Shown here in pieces: positions 25,967 to 33,854 of a stretch of 64,000 nt of DNA. Source of the DNA: JACCXE01 sp963718605 (GTDB lineage Bacteria; Actinomycetota; Acidimicrobiia; Acidimicrobiales; JACCXE01); NCBI GenBank assembly GCA_963718605.1, contig OY970363.1, positions 2,542,001 through 2,606,000 of the forward strand. The letters are read 5' to 3'. The notes under the pieces were generated by a model. That model saw only the letters and a list, made by a program, of their open reading frames with translations, searched no databases and was not told the origin of the DNA. Every line of letters starts with the position of its first letter. Position 1 is the stretch's first letter. Both the position numbers and the translations under genes were made by a program.

Positions 25967-27079
25967 CTACGACGCGGTCTTCAACACGTAGCCACGGCGC
26001 ACGACGGTGTGGATGGAACTGCCGGCGTCGCCAAGTTGACGGCGCAACCGGCTCACGGTCATTTCGAGCGCGTGCGGGTCTGTTTCGCTGTTGCCCCACA
26101 CGTCGCGCAGCAGCGCCGCCTTGGACACGACCGCACCCGGACGCGCCGTCAGCACGCCCAGCACGGCCGCCTCGCGTGTCGTGAGCTCGATGCGGCGTCG
26201 GTTGATCGTGACGACCGCACCGCTGAGCGTCAGTTCGCCGTGGGGCAGTGCCACTACCACGCGGCGTTGGCCTAGGACGTCGACCAGCGAACTCACCATG
26301 GCGCCGAGCAGCGGCCGTGTTGGTGCGATGGCGGTTTCAAGCCCGTGGTCTATGGCGGCGTCGTAACAAACCGGGCCGACGCAGACGGGAACCACGCTCT
26401 TTGCACACGCCGACAGCAGCGCATCTTCGACGTTGCGCTCTCGCGCCAATGCGAAGAGATTCTCGATCGCCGGCCGGCTCGTGAAAGTGACTGCGTCCAC
26501 GCTGCGGGCGCAGCACGCGTCCAGCACCCGGCCGGCGGCCGTTTCGTCCGCCGGACGCAACCACCGATACGTGGCGACCTCAACCACGTCGGCACCGGCG
26601 CCCCGGAGGGCAACGGCCGCGTCGTCGAGATCCGAGCCGTCGCGCTGACAGGCGATGCGCACGCCGCCAAGGGGACGTTCCAACAGGTGGTCGACGACCT
26701 CCGACAGCCGACCGGAGCGGCCGCGCCAGCGCACCTCGCAGCCGATCGTGACCAGTGAGCCCGCCGCCTTGGGGCCCCGTGCCACGATCTCGGCTCGCCG
26801 GAGAACGTCCGCGAGCTGTTCGCCTAAACCCCAGCTGTCGGCAGCGCTCAGCCAGGCCCGCATACCGATGCCCGTGTTCGCAATGACGATGTCGGGCGGC
26901 GTCACCAGCAACGCGTCGGTCGCGACTCGCAGTTGTCCGTCCGCCACGATCGGCAACGTCTGCATGGTCGGGCCGTGCAGGGCTCGGGCACCGTGGCGCC
27001 GGAGCAGTTCGATCTGCTCGTCGGCACGTCGATCGGCGGTGACCGCGACCACGAAACCGTCGAGGACAGGGGAGAACAC
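25967..27079 (-). CDS. HemD-like domain fused to OmpR-type winged helix; nitrate regulator
   Basis: Protein of 370 residues. Residues 1-265 follow uroporphyrinogen-III synthase (VAVTADRRADEQIELLRRHGA, VIANTGIGMRAWL, VTFTSRPAIENLFALA). Residues 278-370 form an OmpR/PhoB winged helix (IELTTREAAVLGVLTARPGAVVSKAALLRDVWG ... LEMTVSRLRRQLG ... IHTVVRRGYVL). Related fusions occur in mycobacteria beside narK and nirBD (Rv0260c type). The synthase fold probably acts as a sensor of a porphyrin or tetrapyrrole, or of nitrogen status, rather than as an enzyme; siroheme for NirB makes this plausible. It heads the nitrate operon and faces moaA. Confidence 0.85.
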   Translation of the reverse strand: MFSPVLDGFVVAVTADRRADEQIELLRRHGARALHGPTMQTLPIVADGQLRVATDALLVTPPDIVIANTGIGMRAWLSAADSWGLGEQLADVLRRAEIVARGPKAAGSLVTIGCEVRWRGRSGRLSEVVDHLLERPLGGVRIACQRDGSDLDDAAVALRGAGADVVEVATYRWLRPADETAAGRVLDACCARSVDAVTFTSRPAIENLFALARERNVEDALLSACAKSVVPVCVGPVCYDAAIDHGLETAIAPTRPLLGAMVSSLVDVLGQRRVVVALPHGELTLSGAVVTINRRRIELTTREAAVLGVLTARPGAVVSKAALLRDVWGNSETDPHALEMTVSRLRRQLGDAGSSIHTVVRRGYVLKTAS

Positions 27080-27101
27080 ATCTGCAGCGTGGCGCTCCGT
27101 T

Positions 27102-27123
27102 GTTTCAGATCCGTTTCAAACGG
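27102..27123. promoter_or_regulatory. Candidate operator between regulator and moaA
   Basis: GTTTCA occurs at 27102-27107 and 27113-27118, an 11-nt period, which is the spacing bound by OmpR-type winged helices. The second copy is part of a perfect 13-nt palindrome, CCGTTTCAAACGG, at 27111-27123. It sits 23 nt before the regulator ATG and about 60 nt before moaA, so one site could control both directions. Confidence 0.5.
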
Positions 27124-27171
27124 CGCACAGGCGGAATACGTCTGCGAAAAGTCGATCCAGTGGTCGATGCG

Positions 27172-27177
27172 TACTAT
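27172..27177 (+). promoter_or_regulatory. -10 element of moaA
   Basis: TACTAT lies 6 nt before the GTG at 27184, placing the transcript start at or next to the start codon. No good -35 was found, and no Moco-riboswitch-like leader can fit. Confidence 0.5.
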
Positions 27178-27183
27178 CAACCG

Positions 27184-28251
27184 GTGGCTGTGATCGCCGC
27201 GGCGCAATCGACCGCTCTGTCTGCAAGCGTCAGTCCCGTCGCTGACGCGCGGGGTCGCGTGCTGCGCGATCTGCGGTTATCGGTGACGGACCGCTGCGAT
27301 TTCCGCTGCACGTACTGCATGCCCGAGGCGGACTACGCGTGGCTGCCGCGCGCGGACATCCTCTCGTTCGAGGAACTCGAGCGCGTCGTGCGCGTGTTCG
27401 CGCGCGCTGGCGTCACGAAGGTCCGCCTCACGGGTGGAGAGCCACTGCTTCGTCGCGAGCTGCCGAAGCTCGTCGCCCGAATCGCCTCGGTTCCGGGCAT
27501 CTGCGACATCAGCCTCACGACGAACGGAGCCCGGCTGGCCGCGCACGCAGCCGCACTGCTCGACGCCGGGCTGAGTCGCGTCACCGTGAGTCTCGACACG
27601 TTGCGCCCCGAACGCCACGTAGCCATTACGCAGCGCGACAATCACGCCGTCGTGCTGGCGGGCATCGAGTCGCTGCGAGCGACGGGGTTCGACAACACGA
27701 AGCTGAACACGGTCGTGATGCGCGGCGTGAACGACGATGAACTCGCCGACATGGTCGACTTCTCGCACGGCGTCGGCGCCGAGCCCCGCTTCATCGAGTA
27801 CATGGACGTCGGCGGCGCCACCAACTGGTCGCGCGACCGTGTGGTGTCGGCCGACGAGTTGCTCGAGCGGCTCGCGGCGGCGTTCGGTCCTGTTACCGCG
27901 GCCACGTCGAACCCGTCCGCGCCCGCTCGGCGTTACGCGCTCGGCGATGGACGCGTGTTCGGCATTGTCGCTTCGACCACCGAGCCCTTCTGCGCCACGT
28001 GCGACCGCAGCCGGGTCACCGCCGACGGCGTCTGGTACCGCTGTCTCTACGCGTCGTCGGGTACCGACCTGCGGTCGATGCTGCGCTCCGGCTCCGACGA
28101 GGACGTGTTCGCTGCGATTGTCCACACCTGGGGTGAGCGCCGTGATCAAGGTGCGGTCGAGCGCGCCGCACTGAGCGATCGCTCCGCCGCGGTGCCCGTT
28201 GAACTTTTGCGTCGCGACCCGCACCTCGAGATGCACACGCGCGGCGGTTGA
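27184..28251 (+). CDS. moaA: GTP 3',8-cyclase
   Basis: Protein of 355 residues of the radical SAM family. Cys38, Cys42 and Cys45 (TDRCDFRCTYCMPE) bind the SAM cluster; the C-terminal cluster is in FCATCDRSRVTADGVWYRCLY; the last residues end in Gly-Gly (HTRGG), needed for catalysis. VRLTGGEPLLRREL is the SAM-contact motif. It makes the first intermediate of molybdopterin from GTP. GTG 27184 was chosen because TACTAT sits 6 nt upstream; GTG 27190 is an alternative. It starts the plus-strand cofactor operon. Confidence 0.93.
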   Translation: MAVIAAAQSTALSASVSPVADARGRVLRDLRLSVTDRCDFRCTYCMPEADYAWLPRADILSFEELERVVRVFARAGVTKVRLTGGEPLLRRELPKLVARIASVPGICDISLTTNGARLAAHAAALLDAGLSRVTVSLDTLRPERHVAITQRDNHAVVLAGIESLRATGFDNTKLNTVVMRGVNDDELADMVDFSHGVGAEPRFIEYMDVGGATNWSRDRVVSADELLERLAAAFGPVTAATSNPSAPARRYALGDGRVFGIVASTTEPFCATCDRSRVTADGVWYRCLYASSGTDLRSMLRSGSDEDVFAAIVHTWGERRDQGAVERAALSDRSAAVPVELLRRDPHLEMHTRGG

Positions 28252-28252
28252 G

Positions 28253-28498
28253 GTGGACGTCTTGGTGCAAGCGTTCGGCCCGGCGCGAGATCATCTCGGT
28301 ACGGGCAAGGTCGTGCTCACGCTGCCCGACGGCGCGTCTGTCGCTGACGTTGTGGGTCTGCTGGAACAACGCGGCGGCGAACTGGCCGAGCTGTTGACGC
28401 ACTGCGCGATCGCGGTTGGCGACGAGATCGTGCCTCGATCACATGCGCTGAGCGCTGACGACGAGGTCGCGGTTCTGCCACCGGTTGCGGGTGGTTAG
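28253..28498 (+). CDS. moaD: Molybdopterin synthase sulfur carrier subunit
   Basis: Protein of 81 residues with a ubiquitin-like fold ending in Gly-Gly (VAVLPPVAGG), the site that is thiocarboxylated. VLTLPDGASVADVVGLLEQRGGEL and EIVPRSHALSADDEVAVLPP are typical. It supplies sulfur to MoaE. The GTG at 28253 follows the moaA stop by 1 nt. No MoeB-type activating enzyme is in the window, so activation must rely on a gene elsewhere. Confidence 0.9.
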   Translation: MDVLVQAFGPARDHLGTGKVVLTLPDGASVADVVGLLEQRGGELAELLTHCAIAVGDEIVPRSHALSADDEVAVLPPVAGG

Positions 28499-28502
28499 CG
28501 CC

Positions 28503-28943
28503 GTGAGCGTTGATGCCCGTATCCAAAGCGCGCCGCTCGCGTTGGACGCGCTGATTGGCGCGACCGACCGCCCTGATTGCGGCGCGCTTGCGGTATTCGT
28601 GGGCGTCGTGCGTGATCACAACGACGGACGCGGCGTCACGCACTTGATCTACACAGCGCACGAGCCGCTGGCCGACAAGATGATCCGCGAAATCGAAGAC
28701 AAGACCCGGGCCGCGCACGGCGTCGAGGTTTGTCGCGTGGTGCACCGCGTAGGGCGGCTCGCCGTTGGTGAGGCGGCGATTATCGCGGTGGCGCGGGCAG
28801 CGCACCGGGCCGAAGCGTTTGACGCGCTGCGCGCTGTGGTCGAGGACGTGAAGCACCGGGTGCCAATCTGGAAAGAGGAGTTCTTCACCGACGGCACCAG
28901 CGCATTCGTGCCCGGTTGCAGCCTCTTGGACGAACCAACGTGA
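28503..28943 (+). CDS. moaE: Molybdopterin synthase catalytic subunit
   Basis: Protein of 146 residues. Conserved MoaE segments are present: GALAVFVGVVRDHNDGRGVTHLIYTAHEPLA, VVHRVGRLAVGEAAIIAV, AVVEDVKHRVPIWKEEFFTDGT. The Lys in PIWKEEF is the catalytic lysine. With MoaD it converts cyclic pyranopterin monophosphate to molybdopterin. The GTG at 28503 is preferred; TTG 28485 and GTG 28491 lie in frame and overlap moaD. Its stop overlaps the next GTG. Confidence 0.92.
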   Translation: MSVDARIQSAPLALDALIGATDRPDCGALAVFVGVVRDHNDGRGVTHLIYTAHEPLADKMIREIEDKTRAAHGVEVCRVVHRVGRLAVGEAAIIAVARAAHRAEAFDALRAVVEDVKHRVPIWKEEFFTDGTSAFVPGCSLLDEPT

Positions 28944-29830
28944 CGCGGGCGTCCTCAACGCCAACCACGCTTCGCGGCGCGACCGCGCGCGGCCGGATCG
29001 TCGGTGGAGCGCGTCCGGAAGACGCAGTGCTCAGCGCGGCGCGGGCCGCGGCGGCGTTGACGGTCAAGCAGGTTCCGGCCTTGTTTGCGCACCTGCCTGC
29101 GCTCGCGGACCACGACGTCGCGGTGCTGTTCGATGTCGACGACGCGCTGACGATTGAAGTCGCAGTGGAGGCGGTGACAACGATCGACGTTGCGCCGTAC
29201 GCGCTTGCGGCGGTCATGGCCGCGGCCGTGTGCGTCATCGATCTACTCAATGTGGGCGTGGGTGTTTCGCTGTCGATCGAGCACGTCGAAGTCGTTTCCC
29301 GGACGGGCGGAGCGGAGCAGTTCGGGGCCAGCATTTCCGACGCGACGGCGCACGTGATCGTGCTCTCCGACACGGTCGCCGCCGGCAAGAAATCCGACAC
29401 CGCCGGGCGCTCGATTGTGGAGGGCCTCGAGCGAGCCGGGTTCACCATCGCTAGCTACGAGGTGCTGCCCGACAACGCGCCTGAACTCGCGGCGCGCTTA
29501 AAGGAACTCTTGGCCGCGGCGCCTGACCTCATTGTCACGGTCGGCGGCACGGGCCTCGGTCCGCGCGACAACACGGTCGAAGTTGTGCAGCCGTTGCTCA
29601 CCACCGAAGTGCCGGGTCTGATGGAGGCGGCGCGCGCGTTCGGGCAGGCGCGCACGCCCTATGCCGCGCTGTCGCGCGGAGTAGCGGGCCTCGCCGGCAA
29701 CACCGTCGTCGTTACGTTTCCCGGCAGCCGCAAAGGCGCGCGGGAGACGCTCGATGCGATCCTCACTGGATTGGTGCACCTGATCGAGGTTGGACGGATG
29801 ACACGTCCTCACGCGGACGGATACACGTGA
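28940..29830 (+). CDS. Degenerate MoaC domain fused to MoaB/Mog domain
   Basis: Protein of 296 residues. Residues 10-125 align with MoaC (AVLSAARAAAALTVKQVPALF for VLTTARVAGIQAAKRTAALI; ALAAVMAAAVCVIDLLN for ALVAASTAALTIYDMCK; ending SRTGG), but the CH pair and the catalytic Lys after YDM are lost. Residues 130-285 are a normal MoaB/Mog domain: VIVLSDTVAAGKKSDTAGR, TVGGTGLGPRDNT, VTFPGSRKGARE. MoaB/Mog adenylylates molybdopterin for MoeA. An intact moaC is encoded at 15804-16289, so this MoaC half is probably structural. MoaC-MoaB fusions with both active halves are known elsewhere. GTG start overlaps the moaE stop. Confidence 0.82.
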   Translation: MTRASSTPTTLRGATARGRIVGGARPEDAVLSAARAAAALTVKQVPALFAHLPALADHDVAVLFDVDDALTIEVAVEAVTTIDVAPYALAAVMAAAVCVIDLLNVGVGVSLSIEHVEVVSRTGGAEQFGASISDATAHVIVLSDTVAAGKKSDTAGRSIVEGLERAGFTIASYEVLPDNAPELAARLKELLAAAPDLIVTVGGTGLGPRDNTVEVVQPLLTTEVPGLMEAARAFGQARTPYAALSRGVAGLAGNTVVVTFPGSRKGARETLDAILTGLVHLIEVGRMTRPHADGYT

Positions 29831-31029
29831 TCGAAGTCGACGAGGCGCTGACACTCCTCGACGCCGCCGTACCCAGACTCGCAGCAGAGACCGTTGCCAC
29901 CACCAGCGCCCTGGGGCGCGTGCTTACGGAACCGGTGGCCGCGCCCAACCAGATTCCTCTGTTCGACCAAAGCGCGGTTGACGGCTACGCCGTTCGGGCC
30001 GCCGACATCGCAACGACGCCCGCAACCCTGCCGCTCGGCCCGACGATTGCAGCGACATCACACACGGCTATGCCGACGCTGCCCTCCGGCCAGGCGGCGC
30101 GCATCTTCACGGGCGGGCTGTTGCCCGACGGCGCCGACACCGTCGTCCGCCAGGAACTGACGCGTCCGATAGACGGCGTCCGCGTCGAGATTCGTGAAGC
30201 GGTTGTTCGCGGCACGGACATTCGACGGGCCGGTGAGGAACTCGCCGCCGGCTTCACCGTGGCGGAGAGCGGCGCCACGATCACGCCGGGCCTGCTCGGG
30301 GCAATTGCATTTGTGGGCGCCGCCGCCGTGTCGGTGAGCCGCTTGCCGCGCGTGCGGGTGTTCGTTACCGGCGACGAGGTAGTGCCGCTCGGCGCGCGGC
30401 TTCGCCTCGGTGAGGTGCCCGACGCCAACGGTCCGCTGGTGGCCGCGCACCTCTCCCGCTGGGGAATCACCGACGTGATTGTGGAGCACCTGGTCGACGA
30501 CAGCGACCGCGTCCGCGCCGTGATCGACCAGGCATTGGGCGAGGCCGACCTGGTGATCACGACCGGCGGCGTGTCGGTGGGTGACTACGACTTCATCCCG
30601 TCGGCCTGCGACGCGGTCGGCGCCAGGCGGGTGTTTTGGAAGGTGGCGCAGAAGCCGGGTATGCCGCTGTTCGTCGCCGAGCGCGACGGCGCCATCCTTA
30701 TGGGCCTGCCGGGCAACCCCGGTGCGGTGCTCGTCAACCTTCACGTGTACGTGCGTCGCGCCATTGACCGAATGGTCGGGTCGGACTCGGCGCGGCGGTG
30801 GGAACGGGCCGCGATGCCCGCGGGCGTACGGGCCGAAGCAAACAAGACGTTCTGGTTGCGTGCCCGCGCCATCGCCGACGAGCGTGGCGTTACGACGTTG
30901 CAGAGCCTGACCGGGCAGGCGTCGCACATGCTGGCCAACCTCGCTACGGCTGACGCGCTGGTGCGAATCCCGGGCGACCACGAAAACCAGGCGGCCAGCG
31001 GCGTTGCCTGGACGCGCCTGACGCCGTAA
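29827..31029 (+). CDS. moeA: Molybdopterin molybdenumtransferase
   Basis: Protein of 400 residues. MoeA features are clear: PLFDQSAVDGYAVRAADI near the start, ARIFTGGLLPDGADTVVRQE, TGDEVVPLGARLRLGEVPDANG, TTGGVSVGDYDFI and GLPGNPGAVLVNLHVYV. It inserts molybdate into adenylylated molybdopterin delivered by the MoaB/Mog partner. It is the last gene of the moaA operon and overlaps the upstream stop by 4 nt (GTGA). It abuts modC, which converges on it with no gap. Confidence 0.94.
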   Translation: MIEVDEALTLLDAAVPRLAAETVATTSALGRVLTEPVAAPNQIPLFDQSAVDGYAVRAADIATTPATLPLGPTIAATSHTAMPTLPSGQAARIFTGGLLPDGADTVVRQELTRPIDGVRVEIREAVVRGTDIRRAGEELAAGFTVAESGATITPGLLGAIAFVGAAAVSVSRLPRVRVFVTGDEVVPLGARLRLGEVPDANGPLVAAHLSRWGITDVIVEHLVDDSDRVRAVIDQALGEADLVITTGGVSVGDYDFIPSACDAVGARRVFWKVAQKPGMPLFVAERDGAILMGLPGNPGAVLVNLHVYVRRAIDRMVGSDSARRWERAAMPAGVRAEANKTFWLRARAIADERGVTTLQSLTGQASHMLANLATADALVRIPGDHENQAASGVAWTRLTP

Positions 31030-32079
31030 TTAACGCGGGTAGCTCGCGATCTCGGTCGCTTTCACGCTGACCCAGACCGGGTCGCTCTCGCGCAGGTCCA
31101 ACGCGGCGATCGCGGCCGGCGTAACTTCGGCAACGAGACGCAGCGGCGGGCCGAGTTGCACCCGCACCCGCTGGCCCATCAGTTCGAGATGCGCGACCGT
31201 TGTCTGCCACCGGTTGCGCGCGCTGCCTTCGGGTTCGTTCCGGTGCAGCGTGATCGCGCCCGGATCGATCGTGACGAAAACAGGCCCCGAGCCCGAGTCG
31301 GCCGCGGTGAGTGCCATCCCCGCGTCAGTCTGGATCGTCGTGCCCTCGGCCCGGCCGGCGATGAAGTTGCTACCGATCAGGTCGGCTACATACCGCGAGC
31401 GCGGTCGACTGGTGACCTCCGCGATCGTGCCCGTCTGCGTAACCCGACCCTCCTCGATAACCACGACTCGATCGGCCAATGCGAGCGCGTCGATCGGATC
31501 GTGCGTGATGAGGATTGTCGGGCCGGCGAAGTCGTCGAGCAGCGTCCGCAGGTCGCGGCGGACCTCGGTACGGGTGGTGGCGTCCAAGGCGGCGAGTGGT
31601 TCGTCGAGCAACAGCGCCGCCGGGTCCATAGCTAGCGCGCGGGCCAACGCGACGCGCTGCGCTTGCCCGCCCGACAGCGTCGCCGGTTTCTGACCGACCT
31701 GAGCGCTTAGCCCCACGCGCGCGAGGAACTCGGCTGCGCGTGCCTGTGCGTCGGCCTTCTTCGCGCCCATCGCGCGTGGGCCGAACGCGACGTTTTCGAG
31801 CGCGGTGAGATGGGGGAACAGCAGCAACTGCTGGTGCACGATGCCGAGGCGTCGGGACGCGGCGCCGACGAATCGGTCCGGCGGCGCGTCGAACACGTCA
31901 CCGCCCAGTTCGATGCTTCCTTCGTCAATGGCAAGGCCGCCGGTGATGCAACGAAGCAGCGTGGTTTTCCCCGCGCCGTTCGGGCCGAGCACGGCCGTCA
32001 CTTCGCCGGGCATCGCGGCGACATCGACGTCCAGTTCGAAGTCGTCCAGGCGTAGCCGAATGTTTGCCCGCAACGTCAC
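31030..32079 (-). CDS. modC: Molybdate ABC transporter ATP-binding protein
   Basis: Protein of 349 residues. Walker A GPNGAGKTT, signature LSGGQAQRVALARAL, Walker B ALLLDEPLAALD and switch His in ILITHD are intact. The C-terminal 100 residues contain a TOBE domain (FVTIDPGAITLHRNEPEGSARN), the molybdate-sensing part of ModC. GTG at 32079 was chosen because it overlaps the modB TGA (GTGA); the frame is open much further only as a shadow of modB. It is the last gene of modABC. Confidence 0.93.
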   Translation of the reverse strand: MTLRANIRLRLDDFELDVDVAAMPGEVTAVLGPNGAGKTTLLRCITGGLAIDEGSIELGGDVFDAPPDRFVGAASRRLGIVHQQLLLFPHLTALENVAFGPRAMGAKKADAQARAAEFLARVGLSAQVGQKPATLSGGQAQRVALARALAMDPAALLLDEPLAALDATTRTEVRRDLRTLLDDFAGPTILITHDPIDALALADRVVVIEEGRVTQTGTIAEVTSRPRSRYVADLIGSNFIAGRAEGTTIQTDAGMALTAADSGSGPVFVTIDPGAITLHRNEPEGSARNRWQTTVAHLELMGQRVRVQLGPPLRLVAEVTPAAIAALDLRESDPVWVSVKATEIASYPR

Positions 32080-32825
32080 GTTCGCACCAGCCAACGGTCG
32101 CGCAGCGCCACGAGCGCGGCGAGTGAGACCAGCACGAGCAACAGGCTGAGTGCGATGGCCGAGCCGTCGCCCTTGTCGAGGTCGAGATAGACGGCGAGGG
32201 GCAACGTCTGCGTGCGTCCCTCGATGTTGCCGGCGAACGTGAGCGTCGCTCCGAACTCGCCGAGGGCGCGAGCCCACGCGAGCACGGCGCCGGCGGCGAT
32301 TGAGGGCGCGATGAGCGGCGCGGTGACACGCGCGAACACACGCATAGGCGACGCGCCGAGGCCGGCGGCGGCTTCTTCGAATCCGGGATCCAGCGACCGC
32401 AGCGCGCCTTCGACGGTGAGGACGAAGAAGGGCAGGCCGACGAAGGTCTGCGCCATCACGACCGCGACGGGTGAGAACGTGAGCTGCAACCCGAACGCGT
32501 CGTGCAGCCACCCGCCGATTGGGCTCCTCAAGCTGAACGCGGCCAGCAACGCGACGCCACCGACCACCGGCGGCAAGACCATCGGTAGCAGCACGAGCGC
32601 CCGCAGCGCGCGCATTCCACGTCGCCGTGAACGCGCCAACACCCAGGCCAGGGGAGTACCCAAGATGATCGCGAAGGCCGACGCCGCCAACGCGCACAGC
32701 ACGGAAAGCCGCAGCGCCGCGAGCGCCGTGTGGCTGGTGAGATCGGTCCACAGGTTCGACCAACTCGCGCGTTGCGCCAGACCCACGAACGGGATCGCGA
32801 CGAACGCCGCGGCCAACGCAGCCAC
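32076..32825 (-). CDS. modB: Molybdate ABC transporter permease
   Basis: Protein of 249 residues with about six membrane segments. The cytoplasmic loop motif is EEAAAGLGASPMRVFARVTAPLIAPSIAAG, the EAA loop that contacts ModC. PMVLPPVVGGVALL and ALGEFGATLTFAGN are typical ModB. The GTG at 32825 is the first usable start after the modA stop, 38 nt upstream. Confidence 0.93.
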   Translation of the reverse strand: MAALAAAFVAIPFVGLAQRASWSNLWTDLTSHTALAALRLSVLCALAASAFAIILGTPLAWVLARSRRRGMRALRALVLLPMVLPPVVGGVALLAAFSLRSPIGGWLHDAFGLQLTFSPVAVVMAQTFVGLPFFVLTVEGALRSLDPGFEEAAAGLGASPMRVFARVTAPLIAPSIAAGAVLAWARALGEFGATLTFAGNIEGRTQTLPLAVYLDLDKGDGSAIALSLLLVLVSLAALVALRDRWLVRT

Positions 32826-32863
32826 GACGGCGACGACGAAGGGCGGACCCTGCCGCCCGCGCG

Positions 32864-33646
32864 CTACGCGGCGGGAAGGAAGCCGAATGATCGCAACACC
32901 CGCTGCCCGGACGCGCTGAGTACGTAGCCGACGAACGCCTTCGCCGCGGCCGACCGGCGAGCGCGTGCGAGCCGCGCGATCGGATAGCGCGCGACAACGT
33001 TGTCGCTCGCCGGGACGTTCACGGTCGCCACCCTCGCGTTCGCCTTCGCATCGGTGAGATAGACGATGCCCGCGACCGCGTCGCCGTCGGCGACCGCCGA
33101 CAGGGTGGCGGCGACGTTCTGGCCGCGCGTTACGGACGACTCGGGAATCGTCACTCCCGCGTGGTCAAGGGCCTGCTGCGCGTACTTGCCGCATGGGGCG
33201 GCAATACCGCACAAAGAAATGACTCCCGCGTCGACGAGGTCCGTCAGTCCGGCGATCGCCTCGGGGTTGTTCGGTTTCGTGACGATCGTCAACACGTTGC
33301 GAGCGAAGTCTTCGGCCGAGGCAGCGAGGCGTCCTTCGGCGGCGAGCTTTGCCATGTTGTCCTCGTCAGCGGATGCGAACACGTCTGCCGGCGCGCCTTC
33401 GAGCATCTGCGTTGCCAGCGCCGACGACGCCCCGAAGTTGAACGTCACCTTCACGTCCTTGTGCGCGCTCTCAAACGCCGTGCCGATCTTTTCGAACGCG
33501 CTGGTCAGTGACGACGCGGCCGAAACCACGATCGTGCCGCTGAGATCCGTCGTGGAACGCGACGCGCGATCATCGCGTCCACACGACGAGGCTATGAGCG
33601 CCGCAATTGAAGCCACGAGCGCAAACTTCAGCGATGGTCGTGGCAC
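32864..33646 (-). CDS. modA: Molybdate-binding lipoprotein
   Basis: Protein of 260 residues. A lipoprotein signal ends at Cys22 (LIASSC). The binding-protein core has VSAASSLTSAFEKIGTAFE and FGASSALATQMLEGAPADVFASADEDNM, where the Ser residues bind the oxyanion, as in ModA. It captures molybdate outside the membrane and delivers it to ModBC. On its strand TAGTGT (33654-33659) lies 7 nt before the GTG, so the message is probably leaderless. It is divergent from the ilv leader. Confidence 0.92.
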   Translation of the reverse strand: MPRPSLKFALVASIAALIASSCGRDDRASRSTTDLSGTIVVSAASSLTSAFEKIGTAFESAHKDVKVTFNFGASSALATQMLEGAPADVFASADEDNMAKLAAEGRLAASAEDFARNVLTIVTKPNNPEAIAGLTDLVDAGVISLCGIAAPCGKYAQQALDHAGVTIPESSVTRGQNVAATLSAVADGDAVAGIVYLTDAKANARVATVNVPASDNVVARYPIARLARARRSAAAKAFVGYVLSASGQRVLRSFGFLPAA

Positions 33647-33661
33647 GCGGCGGACACTACC

Positions 33662-33690
33662 TAGACCTACGTCGTTTCGTGCGTTACAGT
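33662..33690 (+). promoter_or_regulatory. Promoter of the ilvBNC leader
   Basis: TAGACC at 33662-33667 (-35) and TACAGT at 33685-33690 (-10) are 17 nt apart. The start point would fall at about 33697-33700, right at the ATG of the leader peptide. Confidence 0.6.
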
Positions 33691-33699
33691 GACCGCCTC

Positions 33700-33738
33700 A
33701 TGTTGAGCGCCCGAATTCTCGTAGTAGTAGGTACGTAG
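33700..33738 (+). CDS. ilvBNC leader peptide (attenuation)
   Basis: A 12-codon frame reads MLSARILVVVGT and stops at TAG 33736-33738. Five of six consecutive residues from position 6 are Ile, Leu, Val, Val, Val, plus an early Leu, so ribosomes should pause here when branched-chain aminoacyl-tRNA is short. It lies 117 nt before ilvB, between a promoter and a terminator hairpin, which is the layout of a classic peptide-leader attenuator. Confidence 0.85.
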   Translation: MLSARILVVVGT

Positions 33739-33768
33739 CGAACGCCTGCTCCTCGCGCGCTTCGCTAC
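33735..33768 (+). promoter_or_regulatory. Pause/antiterminator hairpin in ilv leader
   Basis: GTAGCGAA at 33735-33742 pairs perfectly with TTCGCTAC at 33761-33768. The left arm includes the leader peptide stop codon, so a ribosome that finishes the peptide covers it while a stalled one leaves it free. A clear alternative antiterminator pairing with the terminator arm was not found by eye. Confidence 0.6.
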
Positions 33769-33800
33769 GGCCTCCCGAAATCGGGAGGCCTTTTTGTTTT
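33769..33800 (+). terminator. ilvBNC attenuator terminator
   Basis: GGCCTCCCGA at 33769-33778 pairs with TCGGGAGGCC at 33781-33790, followed by TTTTTGTTTT. It is a strong intrinsic terminator placed before ilvB. Confidence 0.88.
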
Positions 33801-33854
33801 CTCAGCCTCTTTTCGCAGGCCAGTTATGTCCAAACCTAAAAAGGAAATCCCCGA

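Noticed and set aside
27080..27183. Molybdenum cofactor riboswitch before moaA
   Set aside because: The gap is only 104 nt, holds a palindrome and a -10 directly at the start codon, and shows no room for the conserved multi-stem Moco RNA.
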